Part shown: piece by piece, positions 51,805 through 61,423 of the stretch
Numbering within the stretch: position 1 is the first letter of the stretch
Layout: each line of letters opens with the position of its first letter
Source: Streptomyces kronopolitis
Lineage (GTDB): Bacteria > Actinomycetota > Actinomycetes > Streptomycetales > Streptomycetaceae
Direction: 5' to 3'
Length of the DNA: 64,000 bases
Assembly: GCF_014646275.1 (NCBI RefSeq)
Contig: NZ_BMND01000013.1
Location: 124,001-188,000, forward strand
Program-made: the position numbers and the translations under genes
The notes under the pieces: generated by a model
The model's input: the letters and a program-made list of their open reading frames with translations, nothing else
Told to the model about the DNA's origin: nothing
Databases searched by the model: none

Positions 51805-52587
51805 GTGGAAGTTGTCATCGTTCCGGATGCCATGGCGGGCGGCGAACTGATCGCGGAGGCCGTCGCGGCCCTGCTGCGCGGCAAGCCCGACGCCCTGCTC
51901 GGTGTGGCCACCGGCTCCACCCCGCTGCCCGTCTACCAGGCGCTGGCCGCACAGGTCCGGGCCGGGTCGGTGGACGCCTCCCGGGCGCGCATCTGCCAGC
52001 TCGACGAGTACGTGGGCCTGCCGGCGGGGCACCCCGAGTCCTACCGTTCGGTGGTGCTGCGCGAGGTGGTCGAGCCGCTCGGTCTCGGCGCGGACTCCTT
52101 CATGGGGCCCGACGGCACGGCCGAGGACGTGCCGGCCGCCTGCGCGGCGTACGACTCCGCGCTGCGCGAGGCCGGCGGGGTGGACCTCCAGCTGCTGGGC
52201 ATCGGCACCGACGGCCACATCGGCTTCAACGAGCCCTGCTCCTCGCTCGCTTCGCGGACCCGGATCAAGACGCTGACCCGGCAGACCCGCGAGGACAACG
52301 CCCGGTTCTTCGAGCGCCCCGAGGAGGTGCCGCACCACGTCATCACCCAGGGCATCGGCACCATCCTGGAGGCCCGCCACCTGGTGCTGCTCGCCACCGG
52401 CGCGGGCAAGGCCGACGCCGTGGCCCGGGCCGTCGAGGGGCCCCTCACCGCGCTGGTCCCGGCCTCGGCCCTGCAGCTCCACCCGCACGCGACGGTCGTC
52501 GTGGACGAGGCCGCCGCCGCGCAGCTGGCGCTCGCCGACTACTTCCGCGCCACCTACGCCGCCAAGCCGCACTGGCAGGGCCTCTGA
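51805..52587 (+). CDS. nagB: Glucosamine-6-phosphate deaminase
   Basis: 260 aa, GTG start. GVATGSTPLPVYQAL, CQLDEYVGLPAGHPESY, LLGIGTDGHIGFNEP with the catalytic Asp/His, and LVLLATGAGKADAVARAVEG are all family motifs. It converts GlcN-6-P to fructose-6-P and ammonia. GlcN-6-P is also the DasR ligand, so the enzyme sets the inducer level. DasR-regulated through the dre site upstream. Confidence 0.95.
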   Translation: MEVVIVPDAMAGGELIAEAVAALLRGKPDALLGVATGSTPLPVYQALAAQVRAGSVDASRARICQLDEYVGLPAGHPESYRSVVLREVVEPLGLGADSFMGPDGTAEDVPAACAAYDSALREAGGVDLQLLGIGTDGHIGFNEPCSSLASRTRIKTLTRQTREDNARFFERPEEVPHHVITQGIGTILEARHLVLLATGAGKADAVARAVEGPLTALVPASALQLHPHATVVVDEAAAAQLALADYFRATYAAKPHWQGL

Positions 52588-52615
52588 CGGTCCCGGAGTT
52601 CCCCGGGCGGGGTGC

Positions 52616-54169
52616 TCAGTCCCCGGGCGGTAGGGCGCGCCGCCCGGTGAGGACCTCGGCGGCGGCCAGCGCGCAGACGCGGGCGGCGCCGTGGGTGGCG
52701 AGGTGCAGGGCGCCCCGGGGCGGGGCCTGCGGGACACCCATCTCGACGACCGCGGTGTCGGGGCGGGCGGCGAGCAGGGCATCGAGCGCCGCGGCCATCC
52801 AGGGGTGGCGGTGCACATCGCGGACCACGGCGACCAGGCGGCGCCCGGTGGCCGCCGTGCGCAGCCGGTCGAGCAGCGCGGGGGTGCCGGCCGCGGTGGC
52901 GGACTCCTCGGTGCAGGTGACCGTGGTGGTGCCGGGGAGCTGCCGGGCCAGTTCGGCGGCGACGCCCCAGGGGGTCTCGTCGCCCACGGCGATGTTGGCC
53001 AGCGGCGTGAAGGCCGCGACGCAGACGGGCCCGGCCAGCGGGGCGAACGGGCCGGCGGCGGTGGTGCGCAGGGCGCGACGGGCCGCGGTGAGGCCGATGC
53101 CTGGGGCCGGTGCGGCGCCCTCCCCCGGGCCGGTGCGCCGGGTCCAGCGCGCCAGGGCGCGGACCCGGGCCGCGGCGTCGGCCAGCCGCTCCTCGGGCAG
53201 TTCGCCGGCCCGCACCGCCCGCACCAGCGCGTCGCGCAGCCGCAGCACGGTGTCCTCGTCCGCCAGTCCGCCGCCCACGCAGACCGCGTCCGCGCCGGCC
53301 GCGACGGCCAGCACGCTGCCCCGTTCGAGGCCGTAGGCGGCGGAGACGGCGCGCATCTCCATGCCGTCGGTGACGATCAGCCCGTCGAAGCCGAGGCCGC
53401 CCTCCTCGACGGGGCCGCGCAGCAGACCGCCCAGCGCGGCCGGGCTGAGCGTGGCGGGGCGCTCGGCGTCGAGGGCGGGCAGCAGGAGGTGCGCGCTCAT
53501 CACGGCGCGGGTGCCGGCGGCGACGGCGGCGCGGAACGGGACCAGTTCGCGTTCCTGGAGGGTGGCCAGGCCGGCGGTGATCCGCGGCAGGTCGTGGTGG
53601 GAGTCGACGGCGGTGTCGCCGTGGCCGGGGAAGTGCTTGGTGCAGGCGGCGACGCCGGCGGACTGCAGCCCCTCGACGTAGGCGGCGGTGTGCCGGGCGA
53701 CCAGCCGCGGATCGTCGCCGAAGGAGCGGACGCCGATGACCGGGTTGGCGGGGTCGGAGTTGACGTCGGCGCAGGGCGCCCAGTTGAGGGTGATCCCGCA
53801 GTCGGCCAGCCGCCGGCCGAGTTCCCGGGCCACGTCGCGGGTCAGGGCGGTGTCGTCGACGGCGCCGAGCGCGTGGTTGCCGGGGAAGGAGGAGCCGCCG
53901 CGCACCTCCAGGCGGGTGACGTCGCCGCCCTCCTCGTCGAGGGCGACCAGCAGGTCCTCGCGTTCGGCCCGCAACCGGGCGGTGAGGGCGGCGAGTTGTG
54001 CGGGGTCGGCGACGTTGCGGCCGAAGAGGCCGACCGAGGTCAGGCCCTCGCCGAGCCGGCGCAGCAGCCAGTCGGGGGCGGTGGTGCCGGTGAAGCCCGG
54101 CTGGAGGACGGCGAGGGCGTCGCGGGTGAGGGCGTCGGCGGGGCGTACCGCGCGGACGGGAGGGGGCAT
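52616..54169 (-). CDS. GH3-family beta-N-acetylhexosaminidase (NagZ-like)
   Basis: 517 aa. GH3 motifs: DEEGGDVTRLE, KHFPGHGDTAVDSHHDLP (catalytic His loop) and VTDGMEMRAVSAAYG carrying the nucleophile Asp. No signal peptide, so probably cytoplasmic. It releases terminal GlcNAc from chitobiose or muropeptides. In S. coelicolor the ortholog lies next to dasABC. Residues ~345-517 form a C-terminal domain (GH3-C-like). The promoter faces dasR with dre-like sites between. Confidence 0.9.
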   Translation of the reverse strand: MPPPVRAVRPADALTRDALAVLQPGFTGTTAPDWLLRRLGEGLTSVGLFGRNVADPAQLAALTARLRAEREDLLVALDEEGGDVTRLEVRGGSSFPGNHALGAVDDTALTRDVARELGRRLADCGITLNWAPCADVNSDPANPVIGVRSFGDDPRLVARHTAAYVEGLQSAGVAACTKHFPGHGDTAVDSHHDLPRITAGLATLQERELVPFRAAVAAGTRAVMSAHLLLPALDAERPATLSPAALGGLLRGPVEEGGLGFDGLIVTDGMEMRAVSAAYGLERGSVLAVAAGADAVCVGGGLADEDTVLRLRDALVRAVRAGELPEERLADAAARVRALARWTRRTGPGEGAAPAPGIGLTAARRALRTTAAGPFAPLAGPVCVAAFTPLANIAVGDETPWGVAAELARQLPGTTTVTCTEESATAAGTPALLDRLRTAATGRRLVAVVRDVHRHPWMAAALDALLAARPDTAVVEMGVPQAPPRGALHLATHGAARVCALAAAEVLTGRRALPPGD

Positions 54170-54216
54170 GGGGAGGTGTCATCCCTTCGCTGCGCGGGCG
54201 GCCCGGCGTGGTCTTT

Positions 54217-54232
54217 CCTGGTTTAGACCAGT
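54217..54232. promoter_or_regulatory. dre DasR site between nagZ-like gene and dasR
   Basis: CCTGGTTTAGACCAGT matches the DasR consensus at 14 of 16 positions, the best site in the window. It lies 48 nt upstream of the nagZ-like start. Confidence 0.85.
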
Positions 54233-54240
54233 TCCGGCAG

Positions 54241-54256
54241 CTTGGCCTAGACCTTT
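54241..54256. promoter_or_regulatory. Weak second dre-like element
   Basis: CTTGGCCTAGACCTTT matches at 11 of 16, with the core GG-CTAGACC kept. Centre-to-centre distance to the strong site is 24 bp, so DasR could bind both. Confidence 0.45.
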
Positions 54257-54425
54257 TGGGGTGTCAAGAGGTGTATAAGAGTCGCTGCCAGGTCCGTTGC
54301 CCGGCCGACATCCGGCGGGCCGGGACCGGCGACGGCGCACGGGGAGCGCTCCCGTGCCACGATATGAGCCGCTACGTACGGAGGAGCCGGTGACGGCAGC
54401 ACGACAGGCATCGGAGAGGCGGGTC

Positions 54426-55181
54426 ATGGAGACGGACGGGGACGGCACCGCCGACAGCGGCGCACGGACCGCGCGGGTGCCCAAGTACTACCGGCTCAAG
54501 AGGCACTTGCTGGACATCACCGAGACCCTGCCGCCCGGCTCCCCGGTCCCGCCCGAGCGCACCCTCGCCACGGAGTTCGACACCTCGCGCACGACGGTGC
54601 GCCAGGCCCTGCAGGAACTGGTCGTCGAGGGCCGGCTGGAGCGCATCCAGGGCAAGGGCACCTTCGTCGCCAAGCCCAAGGTCTCCCAGGCGCTGCAACT
54701 GACCTCCTACACGGAGGACATGCGGGCCCAGGGCCTGGAGCCGGCCTCCCAGCTGCTGGACATCGGCTATGTCACCGCCGACGACCGGCTCGCCGGGCTG
54801 CTGGACATCGCCACCGGCGGCCGGGTGCTGCGCATCGAGCGGCTGCGGCTGGCCAGCGGTGAGCCGATGGCCATCGAGACCACCCATCTGTCGGCGAAGC
54901 GCTTCCCCGCGCTGCGCCGCAACCTCGTCAAGTACACCTCGCTGTACACCGCGCTGGCCGAGGTCTACGACGTCCGGCTGGCCGAGGCCGAGGAGACCAT
55001 CGAGACCTCCCTGGCCACCCCGCGCGAGGCCGGGCTGCTGGGCACGGACGTCGGGCTGCCGATGCTGATGCTCTCCCGGCACTCGCACGACGCCCAGGGG
55101 CAGCCGGTGGAGTGGGTGCGCTCGGTCTACCGCGGCGACCGCTACAAGTTCGTGGCCAATCTGCGCCGCCCCACGGACTGA
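54426..55181 (+). CDS. dasR: GntR/HutC-family global regulator DasR
   Basis: 251 aa from ATG with GGAGAGG upstream. N-terminal winged helix (TARVPKYYRLKRHLLDI, SRTTVRQALQELVVEGRLER) and C-terminal UTRA effector domain (QALQLTSYTEDMRAQGLEP ... YTSLYTALAEVYDV). Near-identical to S. coelicolor DasR as I recall it. It represses GlcNAc uptake, chitin use and antibiotic gene activators; GlcN-6-P releases it from dre sites. Three to four dre-like sites are in this window. Confidence 0.95.
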   Translation: METDGDGTADSGARTARVPKYYRLKRHLLDITETLPPGSPVPPERTLATEFDTSRTTVRQALQELVVEGRLERIQGKGTFVAKPKVSQALQLTSYTEDMRAQGLEPASQLLDIGYVTADDRLAGLLDIATGGRVLRIERLRLASGEPMAIETTHLSAKRFPALRRNLVKYTSLYTALAEVYDVRLAEAEETIETSLATPREAGLLGTDVGLPMLMLSRHSHDAQGQPVEWVRSVYRGDRYKFVANLRRPTD

Positions 55182-55358
55182 CCCGCCGCCCCGCGGACCC
55201 GCCGTCCGCAGGCCCGCCGCCCGGGCGCCCGGCGGCCCGGCCGGGCGCAAGGTGGAGTCTTGATACCGATATGCGGACAGCTAGTGACGCGCGCCACGCC
55301 CCTGCCATAGATTTCCAGCCGATCGCACAGGAGACCGCCAGGGGACGGAGCAACGGTC

Positions 55359-55619
55359 ATGACACAGTCAGCTGCACCACCGGACCGCAGACCGGTCATC
55401 ACGCCCACGCGGGTGATCGCCGGAGTCTGCCTGATCGCTCCGTTCGTCGCCATGCTCTGGGTCAGCTCGTACGCCCGGGTCGAGCCGACGCTCATCGGGA
55501 TCCCGTTCTTCTACTGGTACCAGATGGCCTGGGTACTGATCTCGACCGTGCTCACCATGGTCGCGTACAAGCTCGTGCAGCGTGAGCAGCGGGCGCGCAA
55601 GGGCGGTGGGTCGCAGTGA
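55359..55619 (+). CDS. DUF3311 membrane protein, partner of the symporter
   Basis: 86 aa, ATG. Two transmembrane segments (VIAGVCLIAPFVAMLWVSSY and the segment after IPFFYWYQMAW). DUF3311 proteins are encoded directly before sodium:solute symporters of the MctP type and may be small subunits. The stop overlaps the GTG of the next gene. Confidence 0.87.
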   Translation: MTQSAAPPDRRPVITPTRVIAGVCLIAPFVAMLWVSSYARVEPTLIGIPFFYWYQMAWVLISTVLTMVAYKLVQREQRARKGGGSQ

Positions 55620-57304
55620 ACCCGATGACGAACGCGCCGGAGGCCGCCGCCGTGCTGGCCGGATCCGCCACCAAGGGCGTCAACGGCGTGGCCCTCGCCG
55701 TCTTCGTCTTCTTCTTCCTCGCCGTGACGGTCATGGGCTTCCTGGCCGCCCGCTGGCGCAAGGCCGACGAGTCCGCCAACCTCGACGAATGGGGGCTGGG
55801 CGGCCGCAGCTTCGGCACCTGGGTGACGTGGTTTCTGCTGGGCGGCGACCTCTACACCGCGTACACCTTCGTGGCCGTGCCGGCGGCGATCTACGCGGCG
55901 GGGGCGGCGGGCTTCTTCGCCGTGCCGTACACGATCCTGGTCTACCCCCTGATCTTCACCTTCCTGCCGCGCCTGTGGTCGGTCTCGCACAAGCACGGGT
56001 ACGTCACCACCTCCGACTTCGTGCGCGGCCGCTTCGGCTCCAAGGGCCTGTCGCTGGCCGTGGCGCTCACCGGCATCCTCGCCACGATGCCCTACATCGC
56101 GCTCCAGCTGGTCGGCATCCAGGCCGTCCTGGACGTGCTGGGCATCGGCGGCGGCGCGAACACCAACTGGTTCGTCAAGGACCTGCCGCTGCTGATCGCG
56201 TTCGCCGTGCTGGCCGCGTACACCTACTCCTCGGGGCTGCGGGCGCCGGCGCTGATCGCGTTCGTCAAGGACGGGCTGATCTACCTCGTCATCACCGTGG
56301 CGATCATCTACATCCCGATCAAGCTCGGCGGCTTCGACGCGATCTTCCACTCGGCCGGCAAGGCCCTCTCCCAGCCCGGCGCCGTCCCCGGCAAACCGCG
56401 CGGCGAGCTGGTCAGCGGGCCCAACGCCCAGTGGGCGTACGCGACCCTGGCGCTCGGTTCGGCGCTGGCGCTCTTCATGTACCCGCACTCGATCACCGCG
56501 ACGCTGTCCTCGCGCAGCCGCAACGTGATCCGCCGCAACACCACGATCCTGCCGCTGTACTCCCTGATGCTGGGGCTGCTGGCGCTGCTGGGCTTCATGG
56601 CGATCAAGGCCGGCACGGACATCCAGGGCAACCCCCAGCTGGCCATCCCGCAGCTCTTCGAGGACATGTTCCCGAGCTGGTTCACCGGCGTGGCGTTCGC
56701 CGCGATCGGCATCGGCGCGCTGGTGCCGGCGGCCATCATGTCGATCGCCGCGGCCAACCTGTTTACCCGCAACGTCTACAAGGACTTCCTCAAGCCGGAC
56801 GCCACGCCCGCGCAGGAGCACAAGGTCGCCAAGCTGGTCTCGCTGCTGGTGAAGGTCGGCGCGCTGGTCTTCGTCCTCACCATGGACAAGACCGTCGCGA
56901 TCAACTTCCAGCTGCTGGGCGGGATCTGGATCCTGCAGACCATGCCGTCGCTGGTCGGCGGCCTGTTCACCCGCTGGTTCCACCGCTGGGCGCTGCTGAC
57001 CGGCTGGGCGGTCGGCATGCTCTACGGCACGCTCGCGGCGTACGGCGTGGCCAGCCCGACCCAGGCGCACTTCGGCGGCTCCAGCAAGGAGATCCCCGGC
57101 ATCGGTGAGATCGGCTACATCGGTCTGACCGCCTTCGTCCTGAACGTCGTGGTGTCGGTCGTGCTGACCTTCGCCCTGAAGGCGGCCAAGGCGCCCGACG
57201 GCATCGACGAGACCAGCCCCGCGGACTACACGGCGGACGCCGGGGACCGGGGCGTCGTCGTCGAGCTGCCGCCCGCCACGGCGGGCGCGCCGGCCGGCCA
57301 CTGA
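55616..57304 (+). CDS. Sodium:solute symporter, monocarboxylate permease MctP-like
   Basis: 562 aa, GTG overlapping the DUF3311 stop. About 13 transmembrane segments; DEWGLGGRSFGTWVTWFLLG, FVAVPAAIYAAGAAGFFAVP and GIGALVPAAIMSIAAANLFT fit the SSS family. MctP imports lactate, pyruvate or acetate in other bacteria. Substrate here is inferred. A hairpin follows the stop. Confidence 0.88.
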   Translation: MNPMTNAPEAAAVLAGSATKGVNGVALAVFVFFFLAVTVMGFLAARWRKADESANLDEWGLGGRSFGTWVTWFLLGGDLYTAYTFVAVPAAIYAAGAAGFFAVPYTILVYPLIFTFLPRLWSVSHKHGYVTTSDFVRGRFGSKGLSLAVALTGILATMPYIALQLVGIQAVLDVLGIGGGANTNWFVKDLPLLIAFAVLAAYTYSSGLRAPALIAFVKDGLIYLVITVAIIYIPIKLGGFDAIFHSAGKALSQPGAVPGKPRGELVSGPNAQWAYATLALGSALALFMYPHSITATLSSRSRNVIRRNTTILPLYSLMLGLLALLGFMAIKAGTDIQGNPQLAIPQLFEDMFPSWFTGVAFAAIGIGALVPAAIMSIAAANLFTRNVYKDFLKPDATPAQEHKVAKLVSLLVKVGALVFVLTMDKTVAINFQLLGGIWILQTMPSLVGGLFTRWFHRWALLTGWAVGMLYGTLAAYGVASPTQAHFGGSSKEIPGIGEIGYIGLTAFVLNVVVSVVLTFALKAAKAPDGIDETSPADYTADAGDRGVVVELPPATAGAPAGH

Positions 57305-57328
57305 GCCCGCTCCCCCGCGCACGGCCAC

Positions 57329-57364
57329 GGGCCGCCGCGTCCCCCGACGGGGGCGCGGCGGCCC
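57329..57364 (+). terminator. Hairpin terminator after the symporter gene
   Basis: GGGCCGCCGCG pairs with its complement, followed inwards by C5/G5 with one bulged T, and TTT follows the stem. Confidence 0.8.
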
Positions 57365-57619
57365 TTTCCGCGTCACCCCGTTCGCGTCGTCCGCACCCGC
57401 CCGGCACACTGGACGGCGGGCCTTCCGCACGGGCCCGGCAGGGCGTGCGGGCGGCCGCCGGGCGGCCCCCGCGAGCGGCCTGAAGAAGCGGCTCCCGGCC
57501 CTTCCCGCAGGGGTTCTGAGGGCCCGTCGCGGGCTCCCACGGGCCGCCTGCGGTGTGCACCCCGTCGGAGTGGTATGACACAGCGACACAAGATGTGGGG
57601 GTGCGTGCGGGCGGCAGCA

Positions 57620-57765
57620 CAAGATGTATGCTCGTCCTCGCTGTCGCCGCAGGGGAATCCGGTGGGAATCCGGAACTGTCCCGCAACGGTGTAGAGGCGC
57701 GCTTCCACGGCCGGAAATCGGCCCCGTCGCGCGCCCGGAGTCCGAGGACCTGCCGACGGTACGAC
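57620..57765 (+). ncRNA. Cobalamin (AdoCbl) riboswitch
   Basis: The core GGGAATCCGGTGGGAATCCG, followed by GAACTGTCCCGCAACGGTGT, is the canonical B12 aptamer junction; CCGGAGTCCGAGGACCTGCC closes it. Boundaries are approximate. In S. coelicolor the class Ia nrdABS operon is repressed by coenzyme B12 through such a riboswitch, and here it precedes nrdA. Confidence 0.93.
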
Positions 57766-57842
57766 CGCACCGCCATGGGTGCGGACGTCGATACGTCCGG
57801 GCCCCGAGGGCTGGGCCGGTGGACGCCGCGTGGTGAGCCCGC

Positions 57843-57866
57843 GCACCCCTGACCGTGTCGGGGTGC
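57843..57866 (+). promoter_or_regulatory. Possible expression-platform hairpin of the riboswitch
   Basis: GCACCCC and GGGGTGC flank a 10-nt loop between the aptamer and the nrdA start. It could be the B12-dependent terminator or part of a switching pair. Confidence 0.4.
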
Positions 57867-57932
57867 CGCATGCCCGCGTGCGCCCGTCGCGCCCGACCCG
57901 CACGGCCCCCGCCGAGTGAGGGAGAGCATCAC

Positions 57933-60371
57933 GTGACCATCGCGCCAACGGAGCCCGCGTCAGACGCCGAGGTCGTGCCGCCTGCGGTGGCCGTGTCCAA
58001 CGGTGCCGCCGCTGCCGACGGCGGTCCGGGCGAGGACGGCCCGGGAGTCGCCCTGCTGCGCACCCTGACCGAGCTGACCGCGGACCTGACCGCGACCGAC
58101 CCCGGCAAGGTGGCCGCCGCCGCCCTGCGCGGCCGGCACGCGGGCTCGGACGAGGCCGAACTGCGGTCGCTGGCCACCGATGCCGCGGCCGGTCTGATCG
58201 GCGACGAGCCGCAGTACTCCAAGCTCGCCGCGCGCCTGCTCACCCTCGCCGTCGCCGACGAGGCCGCCGGCCAGGGCGCCGTCTCGTTCTCCGCGTCCGT
58301 CGCGACCGGCCACCGCGAGGGGCTGATCGCCGACGAGACCGCGCAGTTCGTGGCGACCCACGCGAAGCGGCTGGACGCGCTGGTCGAGCGGGCGCTGGCC
58401 GACGGCGCCGACGACCGCTTCGGCTACTTCGGGCTGCGCACCCTGCACTCGCGCTACCTGCTGCGCCACCCCACCACCCGTCAGGTCATCGAGACCCCGC
58501 AGCACTTCCTGCTGCGGGTGGCCTGCGGCCTGGCGGAGGACCACAGCGAGCGCGCGCTGGACGATGTCGCCGAGCTGTACCGCCTCACCAGCTCGCTGTC
58601 CTACCTGCCCTCCTCCCCCACCCTCTTCAACTCCGGCACCCGCCACCCGCAGATGTCGTCCTGCTACCTGCTGGACTCGCCGCTGGACGAGCTGGACTCG
58701 ATCTACGACCGCTACCACCAGGTCGCGCGGCTGTCCAAGCACGCCGGCGGCATCGGGCTGTCGTACTCCCGCATCCGCGCCCGCGGTTCGCTGATCCGCG
58801 GCACCAACGGGCACTCCAACGGCATCGTGCCGTTCCTGCGCACCCTGGACGCCTCGGTCGCCGCCGTGAACCAGGGCGGCCGGCGCAAGGGCGCCGCCTG
58901 CGTCTACCTGGAGACCTGGCACGCGGACATCGAGGAGTTCCTGGAGCTGCGCGACAACACCGGTGAGGAGGCCCGCCGCACCCACAACCTGAACATCGCC
59001 CACTGGATCCCGGACGAGTTCATGCGCCGGGTCGAGGCGGACGCCGACTGGTCGCTGTTCTCGCCCGCGGACGCCCCCGAGCTGGTGGACCTGTGGGGCG
59101 AGGAGTTCGACGCCGCCTACCGCCGGGCCGAGGCCGAGGGCCGGGCGGTCAAGCAGATCCCGGCGCGGGTGCTGTACTCGCGGATGATGCGCACGCTGGC
59201 GCAGACCGGCAACGGCTGGATGACGTTCAAGGACGCCGCCAACCGCACCGCCAACCAGACCGCCGAGCCCGGCCACGTCGTGCACTCCTCCAACCTGTGC
59301 ACGGAGATCCTGGAGGTGACGGACGACGGCGAGACCGCCGTCTGCAACCTCGGATCGGTCAACCTGTCGGCGCACCTGGGTGAGAACGGCGAGATGGACT
59401 GGGAGCGGCTGGACGCGACCGTCCGCACCGCCGTCACCTTCCTCGACCGCGTGGTGGACATCAACTTCTACCCGACCGAGCAGGCCGGTGCCTCCAACTC
59501 CCGCTGGCGCCCGGTGGGTCTGGGCCTGATGGGCCTCCAGGACGTCTTCTTCCGGCTGCGGCTGCCCTTCGACTCGCCCGAGGCGCGGGAGCTGTCCACC
59601 CGGATCTCCGAGCGGATCATGCTCGCCGCGTACGAGGCGTCCGCCGACCTCGCCGAGCGGCACGGCCCGCACCCGGCGTGGTCCGCGACCCGCACCGCCC
59701 GCGGGGTGCTGCACCCCGACCACTACCCCAACGCCGAGCCGCGCTGGGCCGACCGCTGGGCGGCGCTGCGCACCCGGATCGCGTCGACCGGCATGCGCAA
59801 CTCGCTGCTGCTGGCCATCGCGCCGACCGCGACCATCGCCTCCATCGCGGGCGTGTACGAGTGCATCGAGCCGCAGGTCTCCAACCTCTTCAAGCGCGAG
59901 ACGCTCTCCGGGGAGTTCCTCCAGGTCAACGCCTACCTCATCGAGGAGCTGAAGGCGCTGGGGCTGTGGGACGCGCGGACCCGGGACGCGCTGCGCGAGG
60001 CCAACGGCTCGGTGCAGGACGTCACCTGGATCCCCGAGGAGATCCGGGCGCTGTACCGCACCGCCTGGGAGATCCCGCAGCGCTCGCTGATCGACATGGC
60101 CGCGGCGCGTACGCCGTACCTCGACCAGAGCCAGTCGCTGAACCTCTTCATGGCGTCGCCGACCATCGGCAAGCTCAGCTCGATGTACGCCTACGCCTGG
60201 AAGCGCGGCATCAAGACGACGTACTACCTGCGGTCGCGCCCGGCGACCCGGATCGCCCAGTCCGCCCGCGGCGGCGCCGCCGCGACCGCGCCCGTGCCGC
60301 AGCAGGCCACCGACCCCGAGGCGGTCGCCTGCTCCCTGGAAAACCCCGAGTCCTGCGAGGCCTGCCAGTAA
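57933..60371 (+). CDS. nrdA: Class Ia ribonucleotide reductase large subunit NrdA
   Basis: 812 aa from GTG at 57933 with GGGAGAG upstream; the frame from 57855 lies in the riboswitch leader. Conserved: LPSSPTLFNSGTRHPQMSSC with the redox Cys, NLCTEILEVTDDGETAVCNL, and the catalytic region LLLAIAPTATIASIAGVYEC. The C-terminal CSLENPESCEACQ is the thioredoxin-exchange Cys pair. Reduces ribonucleotides aerobically with NrdB. One-base overlap with nrdB. Confidence 0.96.
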   Translation: MTIAPTEPASDAEVVPPAVAVSNGAAAADGGPGEDGPGVALLRTLTELTADLTATDPGKVAAAALRGRHAGSDEAELRSLATDAAAGLIGDEPQYSKLAARLLTLAVADEAAGQGAVSFSASVATGHREGLIADETAQFVATHAKRLDALVERALADGADDRFGYFGLRTLHSRYLLRHPTTRQVIETPQHFLLRVACGLAEDHSERALDDVAELYRLTSSLSYLPSSPTLFNSGTRHPQMSSCYLLDSPLDELDSIYDRYHQVARLSKHAGGIGLSYSRIRARGSLIRGTNGHSNGIVPFLRTLDASVAAVNQGGRRKGAACVYLETWHADIEEFLELRDNTGEEARRTHNLNIAHWIPDEFMRRVEADADWSLFSPADAPELVDLWGEEFDAAYRRAEAEGRAVKQIPARVLYSRMMRTLAQTGNGWMTFKDAANRTANQTAEPGHVVHSSNLCTEILEVTDDGETAVCNLGSVNLSAHLGENGEMDWERLDATVRTAVTFLDRVVDINFYPTEQAGASNSRWRPVGLGLMGLQDVFFRLRLPFDSPEARELSTRISERIMLAAYEASADLAERHGPHPAWSATRTARGVLHPDHYPNAEPRWADRWAALRTRIASTGMRNSLLLAIAPTATIASIAGVYECIEPQVSNLFKRETLSGEFLQVNAYLIEELKALGLWDARTRDALREANGSVQDVTWIPEEIRALYRTAWEIPQRSLIDMAAARTPYLDQSQSLNLFMASPTIGKLSSMYAYAWKRGIKTTYYLRSRPATRIAQSARGGAAATAPVPQQATDPEAVACSLENPESCEACQ

Positions 60372-61423
60372 TGACCACCGCACCGGAAACGAACGCCGCG
60401 GCCCACACCGCCACCACCGGCACCAAGAACCTCCTGGACCCGGGCTTCGAGCTGACGCTGCGCCCCATGCGGTACCCGGAGTTCTACGACCGCTACCGCG
60501 ACGCGATCAAGAACACCTGGACCGTGGAGGAGGTCGACCTCCACTCCGACGTCGCCGACCTCGCCAAGCTCTCGCCGGGCGAGCAGCACATGATCGGCCG
60601 GCTGGTCGCGTTCTTCGCGACCGGTGACTCGATCGTCTCCAACAACCTGGTGCTGACGCTCTACAAGCACATCAACTCCCCCGAGGCGCGGCTGTACCTG
60701 AGCCGTCAGCTGTTCGAGGAGGCCGTGCACGTCCAGTTCTATCTGACGCTGCTGGACACCTACCTCCCCGACCCGGACGACCGCGCCGCCGCCTTCGCGG
60801 CCGTGGAGAACATCCCGTCCATCCGGGAGAAGGCCCAGTTCTGCTTCAAGTGGATGGACTCGGTCGAGAAGATCGACCGGCTGGAGTCCAAGGCCGACCG
60901 GCGCCGCTTCCTGCTGAACCTGATCTGCTTCGCGGCGTGCATCGAGGGGCTGTTCTTCTACGGCGCCTTCGCGTACGTGTACTGGTTCCGCTCGCGGGGC
61001 CTGCTGCACGGGCTGGCCACCGGCACCAACTGGGTCTTCCGCGACGAGTCCATGCACATGGAGTTCGCGTTCTCCGTGGTGGACACCGTCCGCGAGGAGG
61101 AGCCCGACCTCTTCGACGACACGCTGGAGCAGCAGGTCACCGACATGCTCAAGGAGGCCGTCGAGGCGGAGCTGCAGTTCGGCCGCGACCTGTGCGGTGA
61201 GGGCCTGCCGGGCATGAACACCGCGTCGATGCGCGAGTACCTCCAGTGCGTTGCCGACCAGCGGCTGCAGCGGCTGGGCTTCGCACCGGTCTACGGTTCG
61301 GAGAACCCGTTCTCCTTCATGGAGCTGCAGAACGTCCAGGAGCTGACCAACTTCTTCGAGCGCCGCGCCTCGGCCTACCAGGTCGCGGTCGAGGGCTCGG
61401 TCTCCTTCGACGACGACTTCTAG
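60371..61423 (+). CDS. nrdB: Class Ia ribonucleotide reductase small subunit NrdB
   Basis: 350 aa. The start codon shares its A with the nrdA stop (TAATG). Ferritin-like iron sites: FEEAVHVQFY with E117, H120 and the radical Tyr124, and DESMHMEFAF. Provides the tyrosyl radical for NrdA. The C-terminus ends SFDDDF. No nrdS-like regulator follows. Confidence 0.96.
   Translation: MTTAPETNAAAHTATTGTKNLLDPGFELTLRPMRYPEFYDRYRDAIKNTWTVEEVDLHSDVADLAKLSPGEQHMIGRLVAFFATGDSIVSNNLVLTLYKHINSPEARLYLSRQLFEEAVHVQFYLTLLDTYLPDPDDRAAAFAAVENIPSIREKAQFCFKWMDSVEKIDRLESKADRRRFLLNLICFAACIEGLFFYGAFAYVYWFRSRGLLHGLATGTNWVFRDESMHMEFAFSVVDTVREEEPDLFDDTLEQQVTDMLKEAVEAELQFGRDLCGEGLPGMNTASMREYLQCVADQRLQRLGFAPVYGSENPFSFMELQNVQELTNFFERRASAYQVAVEGSVSFDDDF

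Noticed and set aside
57855..57932. Upstream start for nrdA
   Set aside because: It lies inside the riboswitch leader; the GTG at 57933 has a good RBS and a family-like N-terminus.
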